From Erythroxylum novogranatense (taxonomy: Eukaryota; Streptophyta; Magnoliopsida; Malpighiales; Erythroxylaceae), in contig CM057233.1 in assembly GCA_029891385.1 (NCBI GenBank), positions 46,826,063 through 46,890,062 of the forward strand: DNA of 64,000 bases, in the 5' to 3' direction. The notes below the pieces were generated by a model that was not told the origin of the DNA, ran no database searches, and saw only the letters and a list, made by a program, of their open reading frames with translations. Within the stretch, counting starts at the first letter, position 1. Each line of letters begins with the position of its first letter. The translations under genes and the position numbers were made by a program. Positions 47,990 through 58,499 of the stretch are shown here, piece by piece.

Positions 47990-48200
47990 GTTCCTACGGC
48001 TAATGCAGCAACTCTTGCTCCATTTCCAACACGTAGGTCTACTTCTCCCTTCATGAGTTGCCTCCTGTCCCTGAGGCCCTACATATCATTGCATATGTGT
48101 GAGCCACAACCAGATCAAATACCCAGATGTTGTGATCGATGTGATAACTTCAATGACATACAAACTGAAGTAGTCGAGGCATCCGATGCCTTCTTCGCTT
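47990..48200 (-). pseudogene. Inner Copia protease remnant
   Basis: Minus-strand reading gives NIWVFD then GCGSHICNDM-like residues and LRVGNGARVAALAVGTYVL. It is the aspartic protease segment, but one base is missing at about 48111-48113, within the codons of the D-T-G triad, so the active site is not in one frame. It lies between the gag zinc knuckle and the integrase zinc block, as expected. Confidence 0.75.
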
Positions 48201-48204
48201 CAAA

Positions 48205-48996
48205 TGACTCGAGATAGACTTTGCAATTGCGCCTCCAATGGCCATCTTTACCTCAATGGAAGCAAGTTCCTTTTGGGGCAGCTTCTTTGGTCTTCTTCTT
48301 GATGGCGCCTCCCTTTGGTTTCTTTGCCTTCTTCTTTTTGGGTTCTTCTTCTTCTTGGACCCAAAGATGAAGAAGCAACCACCAAGACTTGCTTACTATC
48401 ACTCTTGATAGTCCTTTCACTGCCTTGAGCAGATTGATCACTCGGTATTGTAGTGGATATTTGGTTCATCCGATAGTTTAGCACGAATCGCATAAGCGTC
48501 GGACAATCCAACCAAATTAAGTCTATACTTAACTCATGATCCATTGCAAAACCTAAGACGGCCAATCTCTCAATATAGCCATTCATCTTCGTATGCGTCT
48601 TGCCACGCCAGATGTCCTGGAGCCATCTTAGTAGTGAAGAGAAGCCTTGAGGTCTCGAACCTTTCGGACCGGGCTTGCTCGTCAAACAGCTCCTAAGATG
48701 AAAACTATAGTGTGAGCATCCATGGACTCGTGCTGCTTCTGCAGCTCAGGTGACATCGATGCAAGCATAATGCAAGTCGCCATGTCACTGTCCTTTAGAT
48801 GCTTACTATATGCCTTCTGATCATCATCAGAAGCATCGACAGCAGGTGCATCTGGAAGCGGAAAATCTAGGATATATCCCAGACTTTCAGATCTGAGAAC
48901 TATTCTCAGATTCCTTAACCAGTCAAGAAAATTCGGTCCAGTTAACTTGTTGGAATCCATAAGCGAGCGAAGATTCACACTTGACGACATTTTCAA
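48205..48996 (-). pseudogene. Inner Copia gag
   Basis: Starts at 48996 (MKMSSSVNLRSLMDSNKLTG, then PNFLDWLRNLRIVLRSE), the usual Copia gag start with the FLDW motif. It continues to MATCIMLASMSPELQKQHES, then shifts frame near 48685 and again towards the Lys-rich KKKTKEAAPKG tail. The zinc knuckle reads CFH-stop-GKDGHWRRNC: the second Cys codon of CX2CX4HX4C is TGA. Gag packages the RNA. The gag start is chosen because the conserved N-terminus begins there. Confidence 0.9.
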
Positions 48997-49172
48997 ATCA
49001 CCTACACGGATAGAGAGGAAGAATGTTAGAATAGGAATAGCTGCATAATCATAAGGACTTGAATGATATGCAAAAAGCTCCCACTAGTTTCATAGAATCC
49101 ATAACCCTCATTACGAATCCAAAGAAACAAAGTGACATAATGTCCTAGTGGGTCGATATCCGATATTGCTAA

Positions 49173-49560
49173 GAATGACCTTGGGTTTACCCAACAAGCC
49201 ATAACTTAGGTCAATCGGTAGGTATCGAACATACCAATTGCATCATCGATAACCGACATTGAGAATGACCTTGGGTTTACCCAACAAGCCACCTTATGTT
49301 TCGGAGGTATCGATATACCAATTACATCTTAGACACAACTATCGATCGCTATCAACTTGTTGATGTATGCACTTACATTGGGTATCGACTCTTTGATGCG
49401 CATACATCGATGTATGCTACCCAATTTCGCCTCATCCACGCTGACCTTGAGTTTACTCAACAAACCAACGCTTCGGTGAAAACCAACCCATTAATCGAAA
49501 ATCATATTTTCATAGTTCGAACATATCCAGTATAGAGTGAGCTTGGGTTTACCCAACAAC
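49173..49560. repeat. ~90 bp leader repeats with TTGGGTTTACCCAA core
   Basis: The phrase GACCTTGGGTTTACCCAACA occurs at 49178 and 49268 and in changed forms at 49443 and about 49540. The spacings fit multiples of roughly 90 bp. Each core is a near-perfect inverted repeat (TTGGGTTTACCCAA). Confidence 0.85.
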
Positions 49561-49761
49561 CCATCCCTATAAGAACTCTGGTTCTTACCATATTAATGGA
49601 AGGCGTTAGTTTTCATATACCAAGGAGGGATTTAGAAATTCTAGACTCCAAGCAGAAGGATTATAGTCACGAAGACTATATGGAATGATTTAGGTTTCAT
49701 CAATCAAATTGAATCAATCCTTATAATCATCCATCATCCATCATCCAACCTGAGCATGTCA

Positions 49762-49998
49762 CAAGTCGACTTTCATCAAATGCAAGTCACCTTATGCTTC
49801 TGCCCACACACAAGTCGACTTGTCTGATATAAGTCGACTTATGCTCCTACCCACGCACAAGTCGACTTGTCTGATATAAGTCGACTTATGCAAAAACTTT
49901 GAACAAGTCGACTTATCCAGAAAACAAGTCGACTTATCCAGAAAACAAGTCGACTTATCCTGCAAACAAGTCGACTTATGTAGCAAACAAGTCGACTT
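49762..49998. repeat. AAGTCGACTT palindrome array, ten copies
   Basis: AAGTCGACTT starts at 49762, 49812, 49831, 49859, 49878, 49905, 49926, 49947, 49968 and 49989. The last five are spaced exactly 21 bp. Earlier copies alternate about 19 and 28 bp. The minus strand reads as a KSTC-rich frame, which is a by-product of the period. Confidence 0.97.
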
Positions 49999-51105
49999 AT
50001 TCTGCAAGATTGCTATTATTTCTAATCGGCTAATTCCTCAATCAATGCAATTCCAATTCACAATACCATCATACCTAAGGTAATATCTGTTAGTTGATGT
50101 ATCAATGAACACTTCATTGATCTATGAATGCCTTAAATAGTCAAACTATATTAAAAGCTTGAAATGAGTCAAAACTCATAAATATCCAAATAATTTAGGA
50201 ACACCCAAATTCTCACCCTAAGCATCTCAAGCTAGTGTATACACTCTCAAACTACTCGCACTTGTCACAAAAATTGTGACGGCCAAAACAAGCAAGAAAA
50301 TGAAATATACTAACGAGACACAAAAGTGACCAATTCGGCATTCAAAAATTATTGGAAAAGAAACTTCAAGCAATTCACTTAGGCAATCATACTACATCAA
50401 GAAAACACATTTTTAATCACATTAAAAATGCTGCAAGGCATTGGAATTGAAAAAGCAAACTCAATCAAGCCAAGCAAAACAGTCCCAACAATTTTCACCA
50501 AAACTGTCCAGTTCTGTACATTGCTTGAAATGATCAATGAAACAATTTCAATAAATTCTGAGAAAATTATATAGGTTACTAAATGTTCAGAACATGCTAC
50601 CTGAATTTTTGCAGGATTTAGGCCATCAAAAACTCAGTCAAACAAAATAACAAAACCGATTAAAATTCTGTGTTCATCAACACAGCAATTCCCAACAGCA
50701 TAGAATAAAATCGAAAATAAATATCCAATCACCTTGAAATCCAATTTCCATGCTCATAGACATTCACCAACATCTTAGAGACATGTAGGTGAAGGAAAAT
50801 CCAGAAAAAGATTTTTCTAGAATTTATTCTTGATTTTATACTACTGCCTATTCACAGAATCGTTTCAAAAACAGCATCTGTAAGCTTAGGGAAATAATTA
50901 GCAAAACTTTATCTAATCAAATCGATAAATTCTGAAAATTCATAGACATATTCTCTAACATGTTATGAACATTCCTGGGTAGAAAAATTACGAAAACCCT
51001 ATCTCTATAGCAATTCGAAATCTGAACAGAATGCATGCTACAACATCACAAGCAATTAGGGTTTATGATCTAGCTTCAGTTAAAGCTTCATACACGACAC
51101 CAGAC

Positions 51106-51117
51106 GCTCTGATACCA
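51106..51117 (-). other. Primer-binding site of inner Copia
   Basis: The minus strand reads TGGTATCAGAGC one base inside the right LTR, complementary to initiator-Met tRNA. Confidence 0.93.
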
Positions 51118-51118
51118 C

Positions 51119-52924
51119 TGTAGGAAAATCCCGGGAGGAACATCACATGTTCCAGCAGCGGAAACAAAAATTTTTTATTCCCGGGACCTTCCCGAAACCC
51201 AGGATCCCGGTGTCGGTATGAAAACCTCAAACCTGAATAGCCAATAGAGACTATCTCTAAAGGTATCCACGCAGAGATCAGAAAACCTAACCGAGTCAAA
51301 CCCTTTTGACCTGGGAATAGCTAGAATAGAATAAAGCCTGCTAGAGCCTACCTCTGTCCTGGAGAGCTTGGATCAACGTTAAAGAAGATGACAAAAGCTT
51401 GAAGAAGAGAGCCTTGATGAGAGATGAAGAAGAGAGAAAACTATTTTCTCTTAGGTTTTCATAAAACCTTTCTTCCTTTCAAAAGCCACGATGATGATCA
51501 TGTTAAAAACCAAGAAAAAAGTCTTTCTTTTCTTCCTTTTACATAAGCAACGATCATCACCTCACTCTTCCATGTTTTTTGTCCTTTTGTAATTAAATGA
51601 AGATGATGACTAAGCTTCCAAATGGAAGCTTCCTTGATTCTTCTCCTCCATCCATGTGACCAACACACATATATATATATTAATTAATTATTTAATTAAT
51701 TAATCATATATATATATGTATATATATTGCTAAAGTGGTCCAGTCACACCGGAGTCGGTCCTACCGGGCCCCGGCACGGAAAAACCACCGAAAACCTTTT
51801 TCAGCAATATCGATGTCGCGATCTCATCGGGATCCATTTAATCCTAATGCTCTCCATAATTGGAACTCTGTCCAATTACTATTTTACAGATCCTCTGAAA
51901 CACTCTTATGCGTGTGACCCTTTAGGTTTCCAGTTATGTTGGCCACTTAGATTAACAATTAATCTGAGCAAGTCATGAGCGGTATCTAGCAACACATCAT
52001 GACCCCCAATTGACCGGAAAGTAATCGGTTTGATGAATTCATCACGAACCAGATCACGAACCCTTCCATAGACAATTACTGTGCAATTCGTCCTTTCATC
52101 ATCCTATACCCCACTTGGTTATGAGTATGGCTAATATGTCAACTCTTACTAGACTAAGTCTAGCCCAAGTGAAATCAGTTCCTGTCTGAGGACTCATTAC
52201 TTTATATGTCCATGAAGACACTCTTCATGACATAGTCATGCTCTGGCCAGAGACTTAAAGTAATGATCCTGACAAGAGGCCAGGGTATCTCTTCTGTTCT
52301 CACAGAAGTGATGAATCCTTTATTGGCTACTCAATTACCTTCGAATACCTCAAACTGTACCCAAGCACCACCCTATGAGTAACCTCTGGAAGGCCACAAG
52401 GAATGGAGTCAAAGTACAGGATCAGTATCTAAGATATCCTTGAGTACCTCAAGTCTAAGGATACTTGCACCATTGCTATGATGAGATTATCACTGACATT
52501 AAATCCATGTGATGATCTCATGGCAGGTCATCCAATGAACTTACTACCACTAGTAAGCATCCATATGTCAACTCTAAATATCTCATATTTACAGCTTCGA
52601 GATCCACCGCTGATCCAATCAAGGAGTATGACATATGCTAGTCATCCGGATTAATGATGTCCATCTCATTAATCCTATGACTAGGAAAATTTAGATAATT
52701 GACATAATTGCACATGATAGGAATCTCGGATTATGATCACATCATAATTTCCTTCATGCTATGTCATATATCATGGACTTCATTAATTTGATTAAAGATC
52801 AATATCAATTCATAAAGAATATCAAATAAATGAAACATGCCTTTCTTTATTTATTCATAAAGTCTGTACATGACTATGAACAAAAAGCGCTAAAGGGGAT
52901 TGCCTTTAGGGCACTACTCTAACA
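51119..52924 (-). repeat. 5' LTR of inner Copia
   Basis: 1806 bp partner of 43256-45071. Substitutions are rare, but many one- or two-base indels separate the copies at CG versus CAG/CTG/CCAG sites. A 13 bp repeat phrase (GGGACATATCTCG type) present in the left LTR is missing here. Confidence 0.95.
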
Positions 52925-52929
52925 TGGCA

Positions 52930-53538
52930 TATTCCCAGAACGATTCTGGAAGGCTAGCATAGGACATCATTGATCTTACCATTTCCAATAGAGTTCTATT
53001 TCTCCTCTCTGCTACACCATTTTGTTGAGGTGTACGAGGAGTCGACAAATTGGAAACAATTCCATTGTCAATTAAATATTGTTGGAACTCTCCGGATAAA
53101 TACTCACTACCTCGATCCGATCGAAGTCGTTTTAATGGCTTGCCAAGTTGCTTCTCGACTTCACTTTGAATTCTTTGAACTTTTCAAAGATTCACTCTTT
53201 TATGCATCAAATACAAATAGCCATGTCTTGAGTAATCATCTATAAAAGTTATAAAATATTCATAACCTCCTCTAGCTTGTACATTCATGGGCCCACACAC
53301 ATCAAGATGTACCATGTCCAATGTGGATTCAAATCTGCTTCCTTTAGAAGGAAATGAGGCTTTTGTCATTTTCCTTCAATACAAGATTCACAGTGGGTAA
53401 TGGATCACTATCCAAGCCCATAAGGATCCCATCCTTTACTAGCCTCACAAGTCTTTTTCGATTGATATGACCCATCTTTAGATGCCACAGATACTTTGAA
53501 TTAATGCTAGAGATATTGGATTGTCTTGGTTTTATCAA
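52930..53538 (-). pseudogene. Outer Copia integrase, N-terminal part (5' of the insertion)
   Basis: On minus: the zinc block KYLWHLKMGHINRKRLVRLV, then (after a shift) TKASFPSKGSRFESTLDMVH, LDVCGPMNVQARGGYEYFIT and FIDDYSRHGYLYLM. Further shifted pieces contain the SDRG and NGVAERRNRTLL equivalents towards 52940, where the coding meets the inner element. It continues at 43250. Integrase was thus cut near the end of its catalytic core by the nested insertion. Confidence 0.92.
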
Positions 53539-54152
53539 TTACATGTGGTGTTTAGTGAGCCTTTCATAGGTTCTATAAAAACAATCCCTATTTAATTATC
53601 GCTTCACAAATAAAATCCTTATTCTCATATATTGAAACAACCTTTTCAAAATATAAGGAATAGCCAGATTTTATTAGACAAAAACAAAATCATGTTCCTT
53701 ATAATCATTGGCATGTAATAAACATCTTCCAAATATAACCTATGACCACTAGGAAAGTCCAAGATAACTACTCCCACCGATTCTCGCTGAAACATAGGAA
53801 CCATCTCATATCTTAACTTGAAACCGCCTTTAGGAAGTCTTTTCCTTTGTTGGAACCCTGCAAAGAATTACAAACATGGTTAGTGGCTCCTGAATCTAAT
53901 ATCCAAGAAGTAGATAAATCGCCACATTTCTAGTTCCTAACAAACTTAGGAAGCCCATACCTTGTTTGCTTTTGAGGGACTCTAGGTAGATCGACGCTTT
54001 TCCAGTGGCCCATCTCATCACAAAGGAAACACTTTCCTTTGATGTTCTCTTTGGCCTTCTTTTCCATGGGTTTGGCCTTGACCCTATTTGGGTCTTCTTT
54101 TCATTGGACCCTTCTTCTTTCCTTGCCCTTACCCTTGGCTTAGAAGAAGAAG
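53539..54152 (-). pseudogene. Outer Copia protease and gag zinc knuckle region, decayed
   Basis: The minus strand shows a zinc-knuckle remnant KCFLCDEMGHWK (about 54010-54045) with its last Cys lost, and the protease segment STSWILDSGATNHVCNSLQG (about 53860-53925) with an intact Asp-Ser-Gly active site. Downstream, many stops break the frame before the integrase zinc block. Confidence 0.85.
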
Positions 54153-54772
54153 CTACATTAGCTTCGGCCCATGAGCCTTAATATTCAATATTTCCTTCGT
54201 GCTCTGGAGGGTATTCATCAACTCACTCAAGGTGTAATCCTTGCTGCTGAGCTCATAGTACAACTTAAATTGCTGAAAAGAAGAGTTTAAGCTATTGATG
54301 ATCATAATCATCTGCGTGTCCGCATCCATATCAGCCCCAAGCATCTCAGCCTCATTGACCGCAGAGATTACCTTCATCATGTAATCCCGCACCTGCTTCA
54401 CTGTGTTTCATCGAGATTATGAAAGGTTTGGATAGCTTTCACTCTTACAGACCTAGTCCTCACACCAAACATCTCATGTAGGTGATGGACCATTGCACTA
54501 GCAGTTTTCATACAAGCAATTTGCTTTTGCAACATGCCGCTGACAGAAGCCAGAATATAACACTTAGTAGTCTTGTCAGCATTCTGCCAACGCTCATGTT
54601 GTTGGACTTGCTCAGGAGTTGCATCTCCACTTAGAGGTGTAGGCTCATTTTCAGTTAACACCCATGAAATACGTTCATATTGAAGAACAATGTCAAGGTT
54701 ACGTCTCCATTCATTAAACTTGTCTCCATTTTCCAATTTGTTATTAGTCAAGAGCAGGGTGAGTGGATTCAT
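54153..54772 (-). pseudogene. Outer Copia gag
   Basis: Starts at 54772 with MNPLTLLLTNNKLENGDKF and NEWRRNLDIVL, the Copia gag pattern. The segment TTKCYILASVSGMLQKQIA and HLHEMFG ends at NLDETQ, where a one-base shift leads into VRDYMMKVISAVNEAEMLGA and SFQQFKLYYELSSKDYTLSE. The two frames together cover most of the gag (UBN2-type) domain. It would form the particle shell. Its sequence is clearly different from the inner gag, so the two elements are different families. Confidence 0.93.
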
Positions 54773-56250
54773 TTTGTGGTTGATTATGTCTGAAAATATA
54801 AATTATTAAAACATGAGCATACTAGTCAACAATTTATGGAACTTTGTATAAAATCATGATGCATGTATGCATGATGATAGATTTAACAAAACTTAAAAAA
54901 TTAAAACATTATACGACGGTTATTTTTCTTATCTATAACAGACTAAGTGACGGTGGGCCATCTTATCTATTAAAAGAAAAACTGGGACCCTCCTACTAAA
55001 AAACTACCAAGCATCTCATGCTCAATTTTTTAAGAAGCGTCTTAATTTGGTCCATACTTTTACCAACAGAGCTACGGTGGGCGGTTTATTGATAAAAATG
55101 TTGAGTGTATAACCATTTGATTCATTCACTAAAGATACCTACAAAACATGCCTCGGTGGAGGTCACATTTGCTATCATTAAGTGGACTTATCCTTAAGGA
55201 GACCCAAACCATGCAAGATCTAGGATCCATGCCCTCCGATGGGGAGTAACACTTCACCACATGCAAACGGGCCATCATTTGGAGACCGTGGACTCTCACA
55301 GGAGCATCCTCTCCCACTCAATCTTTTGGGCTTTAAGTTTTATATACCATCTTGTCTAGATGCAATTTATTATCCATCCTATATTGTTTCATTATATATC
55401 TCATACATAATGAATGCATGGCAAGGCCTAGGGTTGGCAATTTTCTAAATGACATGCAATCACATAATATCACATATTACAAGCATTCATTTCTCCATTC
55501 ATCACATGAACTAATAAAGCCACTTTTGATTGTCCATCCTAGAAACATAAAATAATTACAAGCCTTTTAGGCCCAAAATATGCTTCTTCATCTTGGATCT
55601 TCCGCTCAACTCTTCGCTAACATGATCCGCCCATTCGGTAAACAAAATGTAATGGTATTTATGAAATTAGAATTTTGTCATTTTGAAAATAAAATTCCAG
55701 CACTAGATTTTTAGAAAACCAAATCTTTGTTTTGACAAAAATCCCAGCACTTGTTTTATTAAAACCAAACTCATTTCATGAAAATTAAAAACAGCACTTA
55801 GTATTTTAGCAAAACCGAAATTGGATTCTTTGAAACAAAAACCAGCACTTGTTTTCCAATCATAACTGAAATATGATTCATTGAAACAAAAATTCCAGCA
55901 ACTTAGTTTTCACAAAACTTATGCCAAAACACAAAGGATACACGAAAATTTTACCTTTCCATTTCTTCAATCCATGGCTGCTCCTTCTTCATCATTACAT
56001 CAATTTGTACATTACAAAATCAAATAAAATAGAAAAAAGAAACCAAGGAGGAAACATGGTGATGATAGACCACCCTCCTTGTTACAACCAAATGAAGAAA
56101 TCTTACAAGATAAAATTTAACTTCTATGGACAACCAAAAGAGCAACATACACCATATATATTTCTATCACATAAAAATATGCAGTATACATAAAAAGATT
56201 GCCAACCCATGCATCCACCATATAGGAACCGAAATTATGCATGAAAAACC
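54773..56250 (-). other. Leader of outer Copia
   Basis: About 1.5 kb between PBS and gag without a coding motif. Between 55690 and 55915 a degenerate repeat of roughly 50-60 bp is seen, with a CCAGCACTTGTTTT-like phrase followed by AAAACCAAA-type stretches, four or so copies. Confidence 0.75.
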
Positions 56251-56263
56251 GTCTCTGATACCA
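56251..56263 (-). other. Primer-binding site of outer Copia
   Basis: The minus strand reads TGGTATCAGAGAC two bases inside the right LTR. It matches initiator-Met tRNA over the first 11 bases. Confidence 0.9.
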
Positions 56264-56265
56264 AT

Positions 56266-58360
56266 TGTTGGATCGGAAAAAGAAAGCATGCTTAGTATGG
56301 AGAAACGATAAATTTCAAAACTTTTTAAGAAATCATCTTGCAGTGGAAGCAATATATCCAAATCAACATGCTAATCCATACATGATATCGTATAAGGATA
56401 ATAAAACCAAGAACAAGATAAAAGGAATTACCGACTCCTTCGCGCTGACTTTAAATCCTCATTGCTTATCCTCTCCTTCTTATATCCAAATCCTTTGCCT
56501 ATGAGTCTTTTCCTTTAGCAATCTATCTTCTTCCTTGTTGTAGTATCCTCAACCAATTAGATTTACCACTTGTTCTTCAAGGACAACTAGGTTAACAAAA
56601 CCTTTGGTGGGAAAGGAGAAGAAATATTTGGAGGAGATTTTCTTAGAAGAAGAAGAACCAAAATTGAAACTCTTTCAATTCTTTCACTTAGGAATTTCGG
56701 TTCTACCTTGCATGAAAGGAGAGAATGTCTAAAACCATGCAAGAACCCTTTCTTACATCTCAATTTCGAAATATGCATGAATGGAAAGAGTGAGAGGCAT
56801 CCAATGCATCACTTACATTAATCACTCATCAAATAGCCAATAAATGAGACTTACTTCATTTATCTTTAAAATGGCTATTTGAAAAGACCATAACCTATAA
56901 TTGAATACCCATTTCGGTTTTGGCAAGAAGAAAGAAGGAAGATGGTCCATCTAATGCACATCTTTCATCTTTAATCTAATGAATGCAAATAGGTTACATG
57001 CCAACATTAAAAGCCAACCATTAAACTATTTAATGGTAAGTTCATAACTCCATTTAATAATGATGAACCATAATAAAGACCATCTTTATTTAGTATTTTA
57101 ATGTCAAATGTGGTTACACATCTAACCTAACACAATTTCGAAATTGCTTCTTCTCCATTAAAAAAATTGTTTTAATATAATTAATCTAATCAATTACATT
57201 AAACCAAAACAAGCCATTTCTAAATGAACATATGGGCTTCCAATTAACCATTAATTAGTATAAGCCCATCATTCAATTATGGACTTCTAAAGCCTCCAAA
57301 CTACTTCTTACTTAGCTTGATAACCTTCCTTAAAGCCAAGTGGGGAATCTTATTGGACTTTGATAATTCAAGCTCCAATAAGCCCAGAAATAATTCAATC
57401 TCATTGAATTAATTCTAGCTTATTAACTAAATGTCATTCCACTAAAGACAATTAGTTGAACTCTTGAATTATTAAATATTATGAGAATATGTCCAATTGC
57501 AAACCCTATTTAGAACCTTATTATAGCCATCCGCACAACAAAGGGTAAAATTACCGTTTTGCCCTTATGTTGGTTTTTCCTTCTAGATCTCTCATTTTAC
57601 TTTATATGGTGATTAACACATAAGATCTCATCTTAGTATTAAGACTTGATGGGTAGCTAGTCCATCAAACTATCTGGCGCCAGCTTAATCACCAAATCTC
57701 CTTAAAACATCTGAAGAGATGATAACACTATAAACTCTTTATTTGAGTGAATGTTCCACGATACATGTTTCAATTAATAATTCCAACATGCACACCTTTG
57801 GATTAATACCTGTAAAAATCCATTCCGATCATATCAAGAATTATAATCAAACACATATGAGTTCACCACTCATCAAGATTGTGGTTCATAATAAGCGAAT
57901 GCTTATGTTGTATGTTTTAAGATTAAAGTAACGACTCACTTTATTCTTGAAAATATACTTGATTCCAGATTCATTTAATAGTGCCATTATCGATATTCTA
58001 CTACTATCATGATATGAAACTCATCATTCCCTTTAAGTAAACTCCTTTACTTATATGGAGATAAATCGCAACACTACAGTCTAAACCATAATCAAACGAC
58101 CAACTTGATTATTCAACTGTGAATCAATTAATTCAGATTCTAATAATATACATGTTTCCCATACATCTCTATGTATATGTATATTACTTACAAATGAATC
58201 TTGGTACCTTATGACCAGATATATAATGCTCATACAGATAAAACCAAACTCTTTTGTTTTATTAATAATAAATATTTTCATTACAAAGCAGAATCAAGAA
58301 GATAAAGTTACATGTAAATACACTTGCTTTCCAGGGCACTATATTTACATAACTCCAACA
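56266..58360 (-). repeat. 5' LTR of outer Copia
   Basis: 2095 bp partner of 39057-41157, TG...CA ends, followed by the TSD GATTG. Differences from the other LTR include single-base changes and small indels. Confidence 0.95.
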
Positions 58361-58499
58361 GATTGATCATTGATCAGTATGGGTTCGACTTGTACCTTGA
58401 TTAACCTTTTCAAAGGTTCTCTTATAATGATTGAGCTTCTACTTCGAACAGGTACCGATTCTTCTATTACCTTCATTCTCAAATCCTCCTTACTGATAG
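58361..58499 (-). pseudogene. Displaced upstream piece of the unrecognised coiled-coil pseudogene
   Basis: Sequence on the far side of the outer Copia from 38159-38989. On the minus strand it is open throughout and reads KEDLRMKVIEESVPVRSRSS, then EPLKRLIKVQVEPILIN, up to the insertion point. Joining it to 39051 leads to a stop after a few codons, with a one-frame offset from the 38989 start, so the gene was probably already damaged or spliced here. It is truncated on its other side by the LTR that begins at 58500. Confidence 0.4.

Larger units (their letters stand above)
48997..51105 (-). other. Long untranslated leader of inner Copia
   Basis: About 2.1 kb between the PBS and gag, without coding motifs. 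It carries two repeat arrays: a roughly 90 bp series with the palindromic TTGGGTTTACCCAA (49173-49560) and a dense AAGTCGACTT array (49762-49998). The rest is A-rich single-copy-like DNA. Confidence 0.8.
43256..52924 (-). mobile_element. Inner Ty1/copia retrotransposon nested in the outer Copia integrase
   Basis: LTRs 43256-45071 and 51119-52924, TG...CA ends, flanking TGGCA duplications at 43251-43255 and 52925-52929, PBS TGGTATCAGAGC beside the right LTR, and PPT beside the left LTR. It is 9669 bp and in the same orientation as its host. It carries a leader with two repeat arrays, gag, protease, integrase, RT and RNase H. Frames are long but broken by short indels, many at CG or CTG/CAG sites. 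It is the youngest Copia insertion in the window by nesting. Confidence 0.97.
39057..58360 (-). mobile_element. Outer Ty1/copia retrotransposon, split by a second Copia element
   Basis: LTRs 39057-41157 and 56266-58360, a PBS beside the right LTR (TGGTATCAGAGAC on minus), a purine tract beside the left LTR, and TSD GATTG. Without the 9.67 kb nested element it would be about 9.6 kb. On the minus strand the order is leader, gag, protease, integrase, RT and RNase H, which is the Copia order. Coding is degraded by stops and frameshifts, so it is not autonomous now. It is inserted in, and separates, the unrecognised coiled-coil pseudogene. Confidence 0.96.

Noticed and set aside
49905..49998. Regular 21 bp repeat resembling a CRISPR-like array
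   Set aside because: There are no variable spacers; units including the linker are near-identical, the setting is a plant Copia leader, and no cas gene is present.
49792..50007. KSTC-repeat protein
   Set aside because: The 71-codon frame is produced by the 21 bp DNA period. It sits in a retroelement leader and has no start context or conservation.
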